From Pseudomonas rhizosphaerae (GTDB lineage: Bacteria > Pseudomonadota > Gammaproteobacteria > Pseudomonadales > Pseudomonadaceae), in assembly GCF_000761155.1 (NCBI RefSeq), contig NZ_CP009533.1, positions 3,954,001-4,018,000 of the forward strand: 64,000 bases of DNA, read 5' to 3'. Shown piece by piece: positions 31,858-39,846 of this stretch. A program made the position numbers and the translations under genes. The notes beneath the pieces are model-generated. The model searched no databases, had not been told where the DNA came from, and saw nothing but the letters and a program-made list of their open reading frames with translations. Position 1 is the first letter of the stretch. Every line of letters begins with the position of its first letter.

Positions 31858-34548
31858 TCAGACCGCAGGGCCGCGGGGATAGCGTTTGAGCCGTTCGATC
31901 AGCTCGGCGCCAGGAATCGGCTTGTCGAACAGATAGCCCTGGCCGACGTCGCAGCGCTGACGGCGCAGGAACGCCAGTTGCTCGGCAGTCTCGATGCCTT
32001 CGGCCACCACCTTGAGCTTGAGGTTGTGCGCCATGGCGATCACCGCCGAGGTGATCTCCATGTCGTCCTGGTTGTCCGGGATCTCGTGGATGAAGCTGCG
32101 ATCGATCTTGATCACGTCGATGGGGAATTTCTTCAGGTAGCTCAACGATGAATAGCCGGTGCCGAAGTCATCCATGGCCAGGGTCATGCCCAGTCGCTTG
32201 AGTTGGTCGAGTTGCTGATGGGTGTCGACGGTGGCTTCGAGCAGCAGGCCTTCGGTCAATTCCAGTTCCAGCAACGAAGCGTCCAGCGCCTCTTCCTCGA
32301 GAATGCTGGCGATGGAAGCGACCAGGTCCGGATCGGAAAACTGCTTGGGCGAGAGGTTGATCGCCACCTGCAGGCGGCCCAGGCCAGCGGCGGTCATGGC
32401 CTTGCTCATGCGACACGCCTGACGGGCGATCCACTTGCCGATGGGAATGATCAAACCGGTTTCTTCGGCCACGCTGATGAACTGATCGGGGCGGATCATG
32501 CCTTTTTCCGGGTGGTTCCAGCGCAGCAGCGCCTCCATACCCAGCAGGCGACCCGAGCGCAGGCACAGCTTGGGCTGGTAGAACACATCCAGTTCGTTCT
32601 GCGTCAGCGCCCGCCGCAGGTTGTTCTCTACGAACAGCTTATAGCTGGCCTCGGCGTTCAGCGCCTCGGTGAACACCTGCACCTGATGCTTGCCGTTGGC
32701 CTTGGCCTTGTGCAGCGCAAGGCCTGCGTTTTTCATCAGGGTTTGCGGATCGCGCCCATGCAGCGGCGCGCAGGCCAGGCCCACGGAGCCGGTGACGTTG
32801 ATCAACTGGTTGTCCACGAACATCGGCTTGTCGAGGGTCAGTAGCACCTGTTGGGCAATGCGCTGGCCGGCTATCAAATCAGTGTCATGCAACAGCACGG
32901 CAAATTCGTTGCTGGCAAAACGCGCCAGGCTGCCAGCCGGACTGAGGCTGTTGCGCAGGCGCCGCGACAGGCTGACCAACAGCTTGTCGCCGGTCTGGTG
33001 GCCGAGGCTGTCGTTGATTCGCTTGAAGTTGTCGATGTCCACCAGCATCAGGCTGATCGGCCGGTCGCTGTCGTGGGCGAAGCTCTCATCGAGGCTGCGA
33101 ATGAACGCCGGGCGATTGCCCAGGTTGGTCAGGTTGTCGGTGTAAGCCAGGCGCTCGATGCGCTGCTGGGCCAGCTTGCTCTGGGTAATGTCCTCATAGA
33201 TGCCGATGTAATGGGTCAGCTCCCGGTCATCGCCGTACACCTTGGAGATCGACAGCTGACCCCAGTAGGGTTCCAGGTTCTTGCGGCGGCTCTTGAACTC
33301 GCCTTGCCAGCTGTTGCCGTTGGCCAGGCTCGACGGCGCGTCGAACAGCAGTTCGCTGAGGTTTTCCAGGGCCGGCAGATCCGCCAGGCGCTTGCCGTGG
33401 ACTTCCTCGGTGCTGTACTGGGTGATCGCGGTGAAGCTGGGGTTGACGTATTCCACTACGCCGTCGCAATTGACCAGCAAAAAGGCATTGGCACTTTGTT
33501 CGACGGCGCGCTGGAACAGATTCAAGGCACTGGTGGCCGCGCGGCGGTCATGGTTGTTGATCACCTGGGCGAACTGGTCGGCCAGCTCGCCGGCGAAGGC
33601 GATCTCGTCCGCGCGCCACACGCGTCCGCCGCCGCTCTGCTCCAGGCACAGCACTCCGACCACCTGGCCGTCGATGCGGATACTGGCATCGAGCACGGAG
33701 TGAACGTCGCGCAGCGCCAGCAACGGCGCCAGCTGGCACGTGCGCGGATCAGTGGCCACGTCGCTGGCGTCGATGGCACGACTGGCGTGCAGGGCTGCCA
33801 GATAATCCGGGTAATCAGCCAGCTCCACCGCCTGCGGACAGCCATGGGCTTGCCGATCACGGTGGTAGGCGGTGATGGGCACCAGCTGCTGACCTTGCAG
33901 GTTCCACAGGCTGGCGCAATCGACGGCGTAGATGTCACAGGCATTGCGGGTGATCAGCTCGGCCGCTTCGAGCAAGGGCTTGTGGGTGCCGTAGCGCTGC
34001 TGTGCCAGGCTCAGAATCAAGGCCTGCTGGGCGCTGGCCCGCTCCAGATGCTGCAGTTGCTCCTGTTGCACCAGCTGGTTCAGTTCAAGCGCCATTTGCA
34101 GCGGACTGCTGGTGTCGGTCTGCTCCGGAAAATTGCCCACCGCACTGTCGACAGTGGCGTCGACCACCACCAGGTAGCCGCGCAGCAGCTGCCGGTTGCG
34201 TTGGCGAAAGGCTTCACCCAGCTCCATCAAGTGCAGGCTGCCGCGGTTGCTGTGCAGGGTGTAGCGCACGACATAATGGGTACTGTCGACCAACTGCGCC
34301 TGGATGGCATCGTGCAGACGGTGGCGCGTCTCGGGTTCCATCAAGCTGGCGTACGGCGCGTCGGTCAGCGAACACAGCTGCGCAGCAGGTAGACCGAAAA
34401 CACGTTCGCAGGCCGGATCCAGGAAAAGCAGCGCCCAGTTAGCCTCGTTCAGCCGCTCGAAGCGCAGCATTCCCAGGCGCGAGGGCACCGGCAGCTGCGT
34501 CACTACCTCGGCCACCATGCGGTTGGCGGCATCGGGCTGGCTTTTCAT
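31858..34548 (-). CDS. dipA: Cyclic-di-GMP phosphodiesterase DipA (PAS-GAF-PAS-GGDEF-EAL)
   Basis: This 896-residue cytoplasmic c-di-GMP hydrolase has no membrane segments. Domains are an N-terminal PAS-like region (about 20-130), a GAF domain (about 190-335), a PAS domain (about 345-460, CDGVVEYVNPSFTAITQYST), a GGDEF domain and an EAL domain. The GGDEF signature is degenerate (ASNEF, 545-549), so cyclase activity is not expected; it may still bind GTP as an allosteric module. The EAL domain is intact: EALLRW (672-677), INLSPKQF, LELTEG, MDDFGTGYSSLSYL, IKIDRSF and VVAEGIET. Size, architecture and position next to aceF/aceE match P. aeruginosa DipA (PA5017), needed for biofilm dispersal and polar c-di-GMP asymmetry. 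Confidence 0.9.
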   Translation of the reverse strand: MKSQPDAANRMVAEVVTQLPVPSRLGMLRFERLNEANWALLFLDPACERVFGLPAAQLCSLTDAPYASLMEPETRHRLHDAIQAQLVDSTHYVVRYTLHSNRGSLHLMELGEAFRQRNRQLLRGYLVVVDATVDSAVGNFPEQTDTSSPLQMALELNQLVQQEQLQHLERASAQQALILSLAQQRYGTHKPLLEAAELITRNACDIYAVDCASLWNLQGQQLVPITAYHRDRQAHGCPQAVELADYPDYLAALHASRAIDASDVATDPRTCQLAPLLALRDVHSVLDASIRIDGQVVGVLCLEQSGGGRVWRADEIAFAGELADQFAQVINNHDRRAATSALNLFQRAVEQSANAFLLVNCDGVVEYVNPSFTAITQYSTEEVHGKRLADLPALENLSELLFDAPSSLANGNSWQGEFKSRRKNLEPYWGQLSISKVYGDDRELTHYIGIYEDITQSKLAQQRIERLAYTDNLTNLGNRPAFIRSLDESFAHDSDRPISLMLVDIDNFKRINDSLGHQTGDKLLVSLSRRLRNSLSPAGSLARFASNEFAVLLHDTDLIAGQRIAQQVLLTLDKPMFVDNQLINVTGSVGLACAPLHGRDPQTLMKNAGLALHKAKANGKHQVQVFTEALNAEASYKLFVENNLRRALTQNELDVFYQPKLCLRSGRLLGMEALLRWNHPEKGMIRPDQFISVAEETGLIIPIGKWIARQACRMSKAMTAAGLGRLQVAINLSPKQFSDPDLVASIASILEEEALDASLLELELTEGLLLEATVDTHQQLDQLKRLGMTLAMDDFGTGYSSLSYLKKFPIDVIKIDRSFIHEIPDNQDDMEITSAVIAMAHNLKLKVVAEGIETAEQLAFLRRQRCDVGQGYLFDKPIPGAELIERLKRYPRGPAV

Positions 34549-34799
34549 TGAAAACTCGCTTCAAGAGTACTGGTCGCGCAGAGACGACAATCCCTACAGG
34601 CTGGGGTCTCTACAGGCTGGCGCGTTGGGCAAGGTTGCATCATGGCGCTCGGGCTTACAAGCGATACAGTAGCTCGTCTTTCCATGTTGTCGGCAGGCGC
34701 ACAAAATTCTGGAATTGGATCCGAAAATACACGGTCGTGGCGGTATTTACCGTACCAGTTGCCGCCATGTTGCAAACTTTCGGGTCAAATCCCGGGCAA

Positions 34800-34829
34800 A
34801 AAAAACCCACCGATGACGGTGGGTTTTTT
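34800..34829. terminator. Bidirectional intrinsic terminator after aceF
   Basis: CCCACCG (34806-34812) and CGGTGGG (34817-34823) form a stem with a GATG/ATGA-type tetraloop, flanked by A6 on the left and T6 on the right. This is a classical rho-independent terminator readable on both strands. On the minus strand it lies 13 bases past the aceF stop. The rest of the gap up to dipA (34549-34799) shows two direct copies of TACAGGCTGG (around 34596 and 34612) and no gene. Confidence 0.9.
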
Positions 34830-34842
34830 CATCCAACCAGCC

Positions 34843-36807
34843 TTACAGCAGCATGGTGCGGATGTCGGTCAGCAGCTCGCCCAGACGCTTGGTGAAGCGG
34901 GCAGCGGCGGCGCCGTTGATCACGCGGTGATCGTAGGACAGCGACAGCGGCAGCATCAGCTTGGGCTGGAACGCCTTGCCATCCCAGACAGGCTGGATGG
35001 TGGCTTTGGAGACACCCAGGATCGCCACTTCCGGCGCGTTGACGATCGGCGTGAAGCCGGTGCCGCCAATGTGCCCGAGGCTGGAAATGGTGAAGCAGGC
35101 ACCCTGCATGTCGTCTGCCGAGAGCTTCTTGGTCCGGGCTTTTTCAGCCAGGGCCGCGGCTTCGGCAGCCAATTGCAGCAGGCTCTTCTGGTCGACGTTC
35201 TTGATCACCGGCACCAGCAGGCCGTCCGGCGTATCGACCGCGAAGCCGACGTTGACGTACTTCTTGCGGATGATCGCCTTGCCGCTAGGGGCCAGCGAGG
35301 CGTTGAAGTCTGGCAGCTCCTTGAGCAGGTGCGCACACGCCTTGAGCAGCAGCGGCAGTACGGTCAGCTTGACGCCGGCCTTTTCCGCCACGGCTTTCTG
35401 CGCCACACGGAACGCTTCCAGCTCGGTGATATCGGCCTGGTCAAACTGGGTCACGTGCGGCACGTTCAGCCAGCTGCGGTGCAGGTTGGTCGCACCGGCC
35501 TGCATCAGGCGAGTCATCGGCACTTCTTCGGTTTCGCCGAAGCGGCTGAAATCGACCACCGGAATCGGCGGAATGCCAGCACCACCGGTAGCGCCGGCCG
35601 CAGCGGCCGGTGCTTCCTTGGCCTTCTGCATCATCGTCTTGACGTAGACCTGCACGTCTTCCTTGAGGATGCGGCCGTGCGGGCCGGTCGGGCTCACTGC
35701 GTTCAATTCGACGCCGAACTCGCGCGCCAACTGGCGAACGGCCGGGCCGGCATGAACCTTTGCACCGGCCGCAGCGGCAGGCGCTGCAGGTGCAGCGGCC
35801 GGCTTGTCGGCACTGGCAGCTGGCTTGTCGGCCGCCGGCTTCGATGCGGCCGGAGCCGCCGGTGCAGCAGCAGGGGCAGCCGCTTGAGCAGGGGCAGCGC
35901 CAGCCACTTTCAGCTTGAGGATCAGATCGCCGGTACCGACTTCGTCTTCCAGCTTGACGCTGATGCTTTCGACCACGCCGGCAGCCGGAGAAGGAATCTC
36001 CATGCTGGCCTTGTCCGATTCCAGAGTGATCAGCGATTGATCGGCCTCGACCGTGTCGCCGGCCTTGACCAGTACTTCGATGATCTTGGCTTTGCCAGCC
36101 GAACCGATGTCCGGCACATGGATGTCCTGCACGCTGTCGCCGGCAGGCGCTGCGGCCGGCTTTTCAGCCGGTGCAGGCGCCGCTGCGGCTGGCGCGGGAG
36201 CAGCGGCGGCCGGGGCAGCAGCGGGGGCTGCGCCTTCGACCGTCAGCTTGAGGATCAGATCACCGGTGCCGACTTCGTCGTTCAGGTTGACGCTGATGCT
36301 TTCCACCACGCCTGCAGCAGGCGAGGGGATCTCCATGCTCGCCTTGTCCGATTCCAGGGTGATCAAGGACTGATCGGCGGTGACGGTGTCACCCACCTTC
36401 ACCGAAATCTCGATGATCTGTGCCTTGCCCGACGAACCGATGTCCGGCACGTGGATGTCCTGGCTCGAAGCGGCAGCCGGGGCCGAAGCAGGCTCCTGGG
36501 CCGGTTTGGCCTCGGCTTTTTCTTCGATCTTTGGCTCGGCGGCAGGCTCGGAAGCCTGAGGCGCTTCTTCAGCACCCTCGACGTCCAGCTCCAGCAGTTC
36601 GTCGCCTTCTTTCAGACGGTCGCCCAGCTTGACCTTGATGCTTTTGACGACGCCCGCCTTGGGCGCCGGCACTTCCATGCTGGCCTTGTCCGACTCCAGC
36701 GTCAGCAGGCTCTGCTCTGCCTCGATGCGGTCGCCGACCTTGACCAGCAATTCAATGACTTCACCTTCACCGCTGCCGATGTCAGGTACGCGAATGAGTT
36801 CGCTCAC
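34843..36807 (-). CDS. aceF: Pyruvate dehydrogenase E2, dihydrolipoamide acetyltransferase
   Basis: This is the core of the pyruvate dehydrogenase complex, moving acetyl groups from E1 to CoA on swinging lipoyl arms. The 654-residue product has three lipoyl domains with target lysines K41, K155 and K266 (each in ESDKAS), separated by flexible Ala/Pro-rich linkers. A peripheral-subunit-binding domain follows (AGPAVRQLAREFGVELN) and then the catalytic acetyltransferase domain, with the active-site DHR at 626-628 (SYDHRVINGAAAARF). Lipoyl domains two and three are nearly the same in sequence, indicating a recent duplication; P. aeruginosa AceF has two lipoyl domains. It is 11 bases downstream of aceE and clearly in one operon, ending at an intrinsic terminator. 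Confidence 0.96.
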   Translation of the reverse strand: MSELIRVPDIGSGEGEVIELLVKVGDRIEAEQSLLTLESDKASMEVPAPKAGVVKSIKVKLGDRLKEGDELLELDVEGAEEAPQASEPAAEPKIEEKAEAKPAQEPASAPAAASSQDIHVPDIGSSGKAQIIEISVKVGDTVTADQSLITLESDKASMEIPSPAAGVVESISVNLNDEVGTGDLILKLTVEGAAPAAAPAAAAPAPAAAAPAPAEKPAAAPAGDSVQDIHVPDIGSAGKAKIIEVLVKAGDTVEADQSLITLESDKASMEIPSPAAGVVESISVKLEDEVGTGDLILKLKVAGAAPAQAAAPAAAPAAPAASKPAADKPAASADKPAAAPAAPAAAAGAKVHAGPAVRQLAREFGVELNAVSPTGPHGRILKEDVQVYVKTMMQKAKEAPAAAAGATGGAGIPPIPVVDFSRFGETEEVPMTRLMQAGATNLHRSWLNVPHVTQFDQADITELEAFRVAQKAVAEKAGVKLTVLPLLLKACAHLLKELPDFNASLAPSGKAIIRKKYVNVGFAVDTPDGLLVPVIKNVDQKSLLQLAAEAAALAEKARTKKLSADDMQGACFTISSLGHIGGTGFTPIVNAPEVAILGVSKATIQPVWDGKAFQPKLMLPLSLSYDHRVINGAAAARFTKRLGELLTDIRTMLL

Positions 36808-36818
36808 AAAAAATCTCC

Positions 36819-39464
36819 TCAGCAGTCCAGTGGGTTGCGTTTGTCAGGGTCGATACCGAACTTGACGATGGCCTCGGCCACCACCTTGGCTTCGATATCG
36901 CCGCGATCTGCCAAGGCTTCCAGGGCAGCCAGCACGACGAAGTTGCGGTCCACTTCGAAGAAGTGGCGCAGCTTCTTGCGGCTGTCGCTGCGACCGAAGC
37001 CATCGGTACCCAGGACTTTGAATTCCTTGGAAGGAACCCACTGACGAATCTGCTCGGCGAACAGTTTCATGTAGTCGGTCGACGCGATGACCGGACCTTT
37101 ACGGCCGCTCAGGCATTCTTCGACGTAGGTGGTCTGCGGCTTCTGCCCAGGGTGCAGGCGGTTCGAACGTTCCACGGCCAGGCCGTCGCGGCGCAGTTCG
37201 TTGAAGCTGGTGACGCTCCATACGTCGGCGGCAACGTTGAACTCTTCGCGCAGGATCTTCGCCGCTTCGCGGACTTCACGCAGGATGGTGCCCGAGCCCA
37301 GCAACTGGACGTGGTGCGCCGCTTCCTTGGTGTCTTCCTCGAGCAGGTACATGCCCTTGATGATGCCTTCCTCGGCGCCGGCCGGGATGGCAGGCTGGGT
37401 GTAGGCTTCGTTCATCACGGTGATGTAGTAGAAGATGTCCTGTTGCTCTTCGGTCATCTTCTTCATGCCGTCCTGGATGATCACCGCCAGCTCGTAGCCG
37501 TAGGTAGGGTCATAGGTGCGGCAGTTCGGGATGGTCGCGGCAAGCAGATGGCTGTGGCCGTCTTCGTGCTGCAGGCCTTCGCCGTTCAGGGTGGTACGGC
37601 CAGCAGTGCCGCCGATCAGGAAGCCACGGGTACGGCTGTCGCCGGCGGCCCAGGCCAGGTCGCCGATACGCTGGAAACCGAACATCGAGTAGAAGATGTA
37701 GAACGGTAGCATCGGCTGGTTGTGGTTGCTGTACGAAGTACCGGCAGCGATAAACGACGACATGGCGCCGGCTTCGTTGATGCCTTCCTCGAGGATCTGG
37801 CCCTTCTTGTCCTCGCGGTAGAACATCACCTGGTCTTTGTCGACGGGATCGTACAGCTGGCCGACAGAGGAGTAGATGCCCAGTTGGCGGAACATGCCTT
37901 CCATACCAAAGGTACGGGCTTCGTCCGGAATGATCGGAACGATGCGCTGACCGATCTCCTTGTCCTTGACCAGCTGCGACAGGATGCGCACGAAAGCCAT
38001 GGTGGTGGAAATTTCACGGTCGCCCGAGCCGTCCAGAATCGCCTTGAGGGTTTCCAGCGGCGGGGTCGGAACGCTGAAGCTCTTGGCCCGGCGCTGCGGC
38101 ACGAAACCACCCAGGGCGGCACGGCGCTCGCTCAGGTAACGGGCTTCGGCGCTGCCTTCTTCAGGCTTGTAGAACGGCATGCTTTCCAGCTCGTCGTCCT
38201 TGATCGGCACGTCGAAGCGGTCGCGGAATTTGCGCAGGCTGTCGACGTCGACCTTCTTGGTGTTGTGCGCGGTGTTCTTGGCTTCGCCTGCACCGGTGCC
38301 GTAGCCCTTGATGGTCTTGGCCAGGATAACGGTCGGCTGTTCCTTGTGGTTCACCGCCTGATGGTAGGCCGCGTAGACCTTGTACGGGTCGTGGCCACCA
38401 CGGTTGAGCTTCCAGATCTCGTCGTCGGACAGGTCGGCGACCATGGCCTTGAGTTCAGGGCTGTTGAAGAAGTGCTCACGGACGAACGCGCCGTCCTTGG
38501 CCTTGTAGTTCTGGTACTCGCCGTCGATGACTTCGTCCATGCGACGCTGCAGGATGCCGTCGACGTCCTTGGCCAGCAGTGGGTCCCAGAAACGGCCCCA
38601 AACGACCTTGTTGACGTTCCAGCCACCGCCGCGGAACACGCCTTCGAGTTCCTGGATGATCTTGGCGTTGCCGCGAACCGGGCCGTCGAGGCGCTGCAGG
38701 TTGCAGTTGATGACGAAGATCAGGTTGTCCAGCTTCTCGCGGCCTGCCAGGGAGATCGCGCCCAGGGATTCGGGCTCGTCGCACTCGCCGTCGCCCATGA
38801 AGCACCAGATCTTCTGCTTGCCGGCTGGGATGTAGCCGCGGGCTTCCATGTACTTCATGAAGCGCGCCTGGTAGATCGCCTGGATCGGGCCCAGACCCAT
38901 GGAAACGGTCGGGAACTGCCAGAAGTCAGGCATCAGCCAGGGGTGCGGGTACGAAGACAGGCCCTTGCCGTCCACTTCCTGGCGGAAGTTGTTCATCTGG
39001 TCTTCGCTGATGCGGCCTTCCATGAAGGCACGTGCGTAGACGCCAGGCGAAGCGTGGCCCTGGAAGTAGATGAGGTCGCCGCCGTGTTCGTCGGTCGGGG
39101 CCTGGAAGAAGTAGTTGAAGCCGATGTCGTACAGGGTCGCGCTGGAGGCGAAGCTGGAGATGTGGCCGCCCAGATCCGGGTCGCGCAGGTTGGTCCGGAC
39201 CACCATCGCCAATGCGTTCCAACGCACCAACGAGCGAATGCGGCGTTCCATGAACAGGTCGCCAGGCATGCGTGCTTCGTGGGTGACGGGGATGGTGTTG
39301 CGGTACGGCGTGGTGATGGCGTAGGGGAGTTGTGAACCACTGCGGGTGGCCAACTCGCCCATGCGGGTCATCAGGTAGTGAGCGCGGTCTTCGCCTTCTT
39401 TGTCGAGGACCGACTCCAGGGCATCCAGCCATTCCTGGGTTTCGACGGGATCGAGGTCTTGCAT
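36819..39464 (-). CDS. aceE: Pyruvate dehydrogenase E1 component AceE
   Basis: This thiamine-diphosphate-dependent homodimeric E1 decarboxylates pyruvate and acetylates the lipoyl arms of AceF. At 881 residues it has the standard length. The ThDP/Mg motif is visible as MGDGECDEPESLGAISLAGR ending in VINCNLQ. Also readable are the N-terminal HISSFASSATLYDIGFNYFF, GHASPGVYARAFMEGRISED, and the second-half IAAGTSYSNHNQPMLPFYIF with FIGGTAGRTTLNGEGLQHED-type sequence (here FLIGGTAGRTTL). It is the first gene of aceEF, and its promoter faces glnE across 382 bases that contain a GntR-type palindrome. Confidence 0.97.
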   Translation of the reverse strand: MQDLDPVETQEWLDALESVLDKEGEDRAHYLMTRMGELATRSGSQLPYAITTPYRNTIPVTHEARMPGDLFMERRIRSLVRWNALAMVVRTNLRDPDLGGHISSFASSATLYDIGFNYFFQAPTDEHGGDLIYFQGHASPGVYARAFMEGRISEDQMNNFRQEVDGKGLSSYPHPWLMPDFWQFPTVSMGLGPIQAIYQARFMKYMEARGYIPAGKQKIWCFMGDGECDEPESLGAISLAGREKLDNLIFVINCNLQRLDGPVRGNAKIIQELEGVFRGGGWNVNKVVWGRFWDPLLAKDVDGILQRRMDEVIDGEYQNYKAKDGAFVREHFFNSPELKAMVADLSDDEIWKLNRGGHDPYKVYAAYHQAVNHKEQPTVILAKTIKGYGTGAGEAKNTAHNTKKVDVDSLRKFRDRFDVPIKDDELESMPFYKPEEGSAEARYLSERRAALGGFVPQRRAKSFSVPTPPLETLKAILDGSGDREISTTMAFVRILSQLVKDKEIGQRIVPIIPDEARTFGMEGMFRQLGIYSSVGQLYDPVDKDQVMFYREDKKGQILEEGINEAGAMSSFIAAGTSYSNHNQPMLPFYIFYSMFGFQRIGDLAWAAGDSRTRGFLIGGTAGRTTLNGEGLQHEDGHSHLLAATIPNCRTYDPTYGYELAVIIQDGMKKMTEEQQDIFYYITVMNEAYTQPAIPAGAEEGIIKGMYLLEEDTKEAAHHVQLLGSGTILREVREAAKILREEFNVAADVWSVTSFNELRRDGLAVERSNRLHPGQKPQTTYVEECLSGRKGPVIASTDYMKLFAEQIRQWVPSKEFKVLGTDGFGRSDSRKKLRHFFEVDRNFVVLAALEALADRGDIEAKVVAEAIVKFGIDPDKRNPLDC

Positions 39465-39846
39465 GGCTTGCTCCAGGGCGGAAAGGCTTCCAGAATCGAA
39501 GCCTGAGTTTGCGACTGGCCTTGTGGGCAGACGATATGGAATTCTTGGATTACCGGCAGCGTGCCCGGCGTGCTGTAGTTTTACTACAAATCCCTGCCCT
39601 TTTCATGCCCTTGCGGGTGAGGGGCAGCCGGGGAAACACAGGATACAGGCTTTTGGCCCCCTGTCCGGTTGTGGGTTGGATCGCAACCTGCGATCGAATG
39701 CATTCATCTTGAGGCTTTGCGCAGGTGACTTCTGCCAAGTTATAGCAAAAGTCAGCTATTTATCACCTTTGTTCGACAGTTCAGGGACAGATGAACCTGT
39801 CTATACAGACCTTTACTGGGCTCTTCACGCCGCACAAGGATAGACC
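39465..39846. promoter_or_regulatory. aceE-glnE divergent region with GntR-type palindrome
   Basis: These 382 bases lie between divergent aceE and glnE. TGTAGT-TTT-ACTACA at 39574-39588 is a perfect 6-base palindrome with a 3-base spacer. Its core TAGTTTTACTA fits the TNGTNNNACNA consensus of FadR-subfamily GntR regulators, to which pyruvate-responsive PdhR belongs. It lies 110 bases upstream of the aceE start, on the aceE side, and is the likely operator for aceEF control. No gene was found in the interval; the AT-richer stretch 39740-39845 should contain the glnE promoter. Confidence 0.6.
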
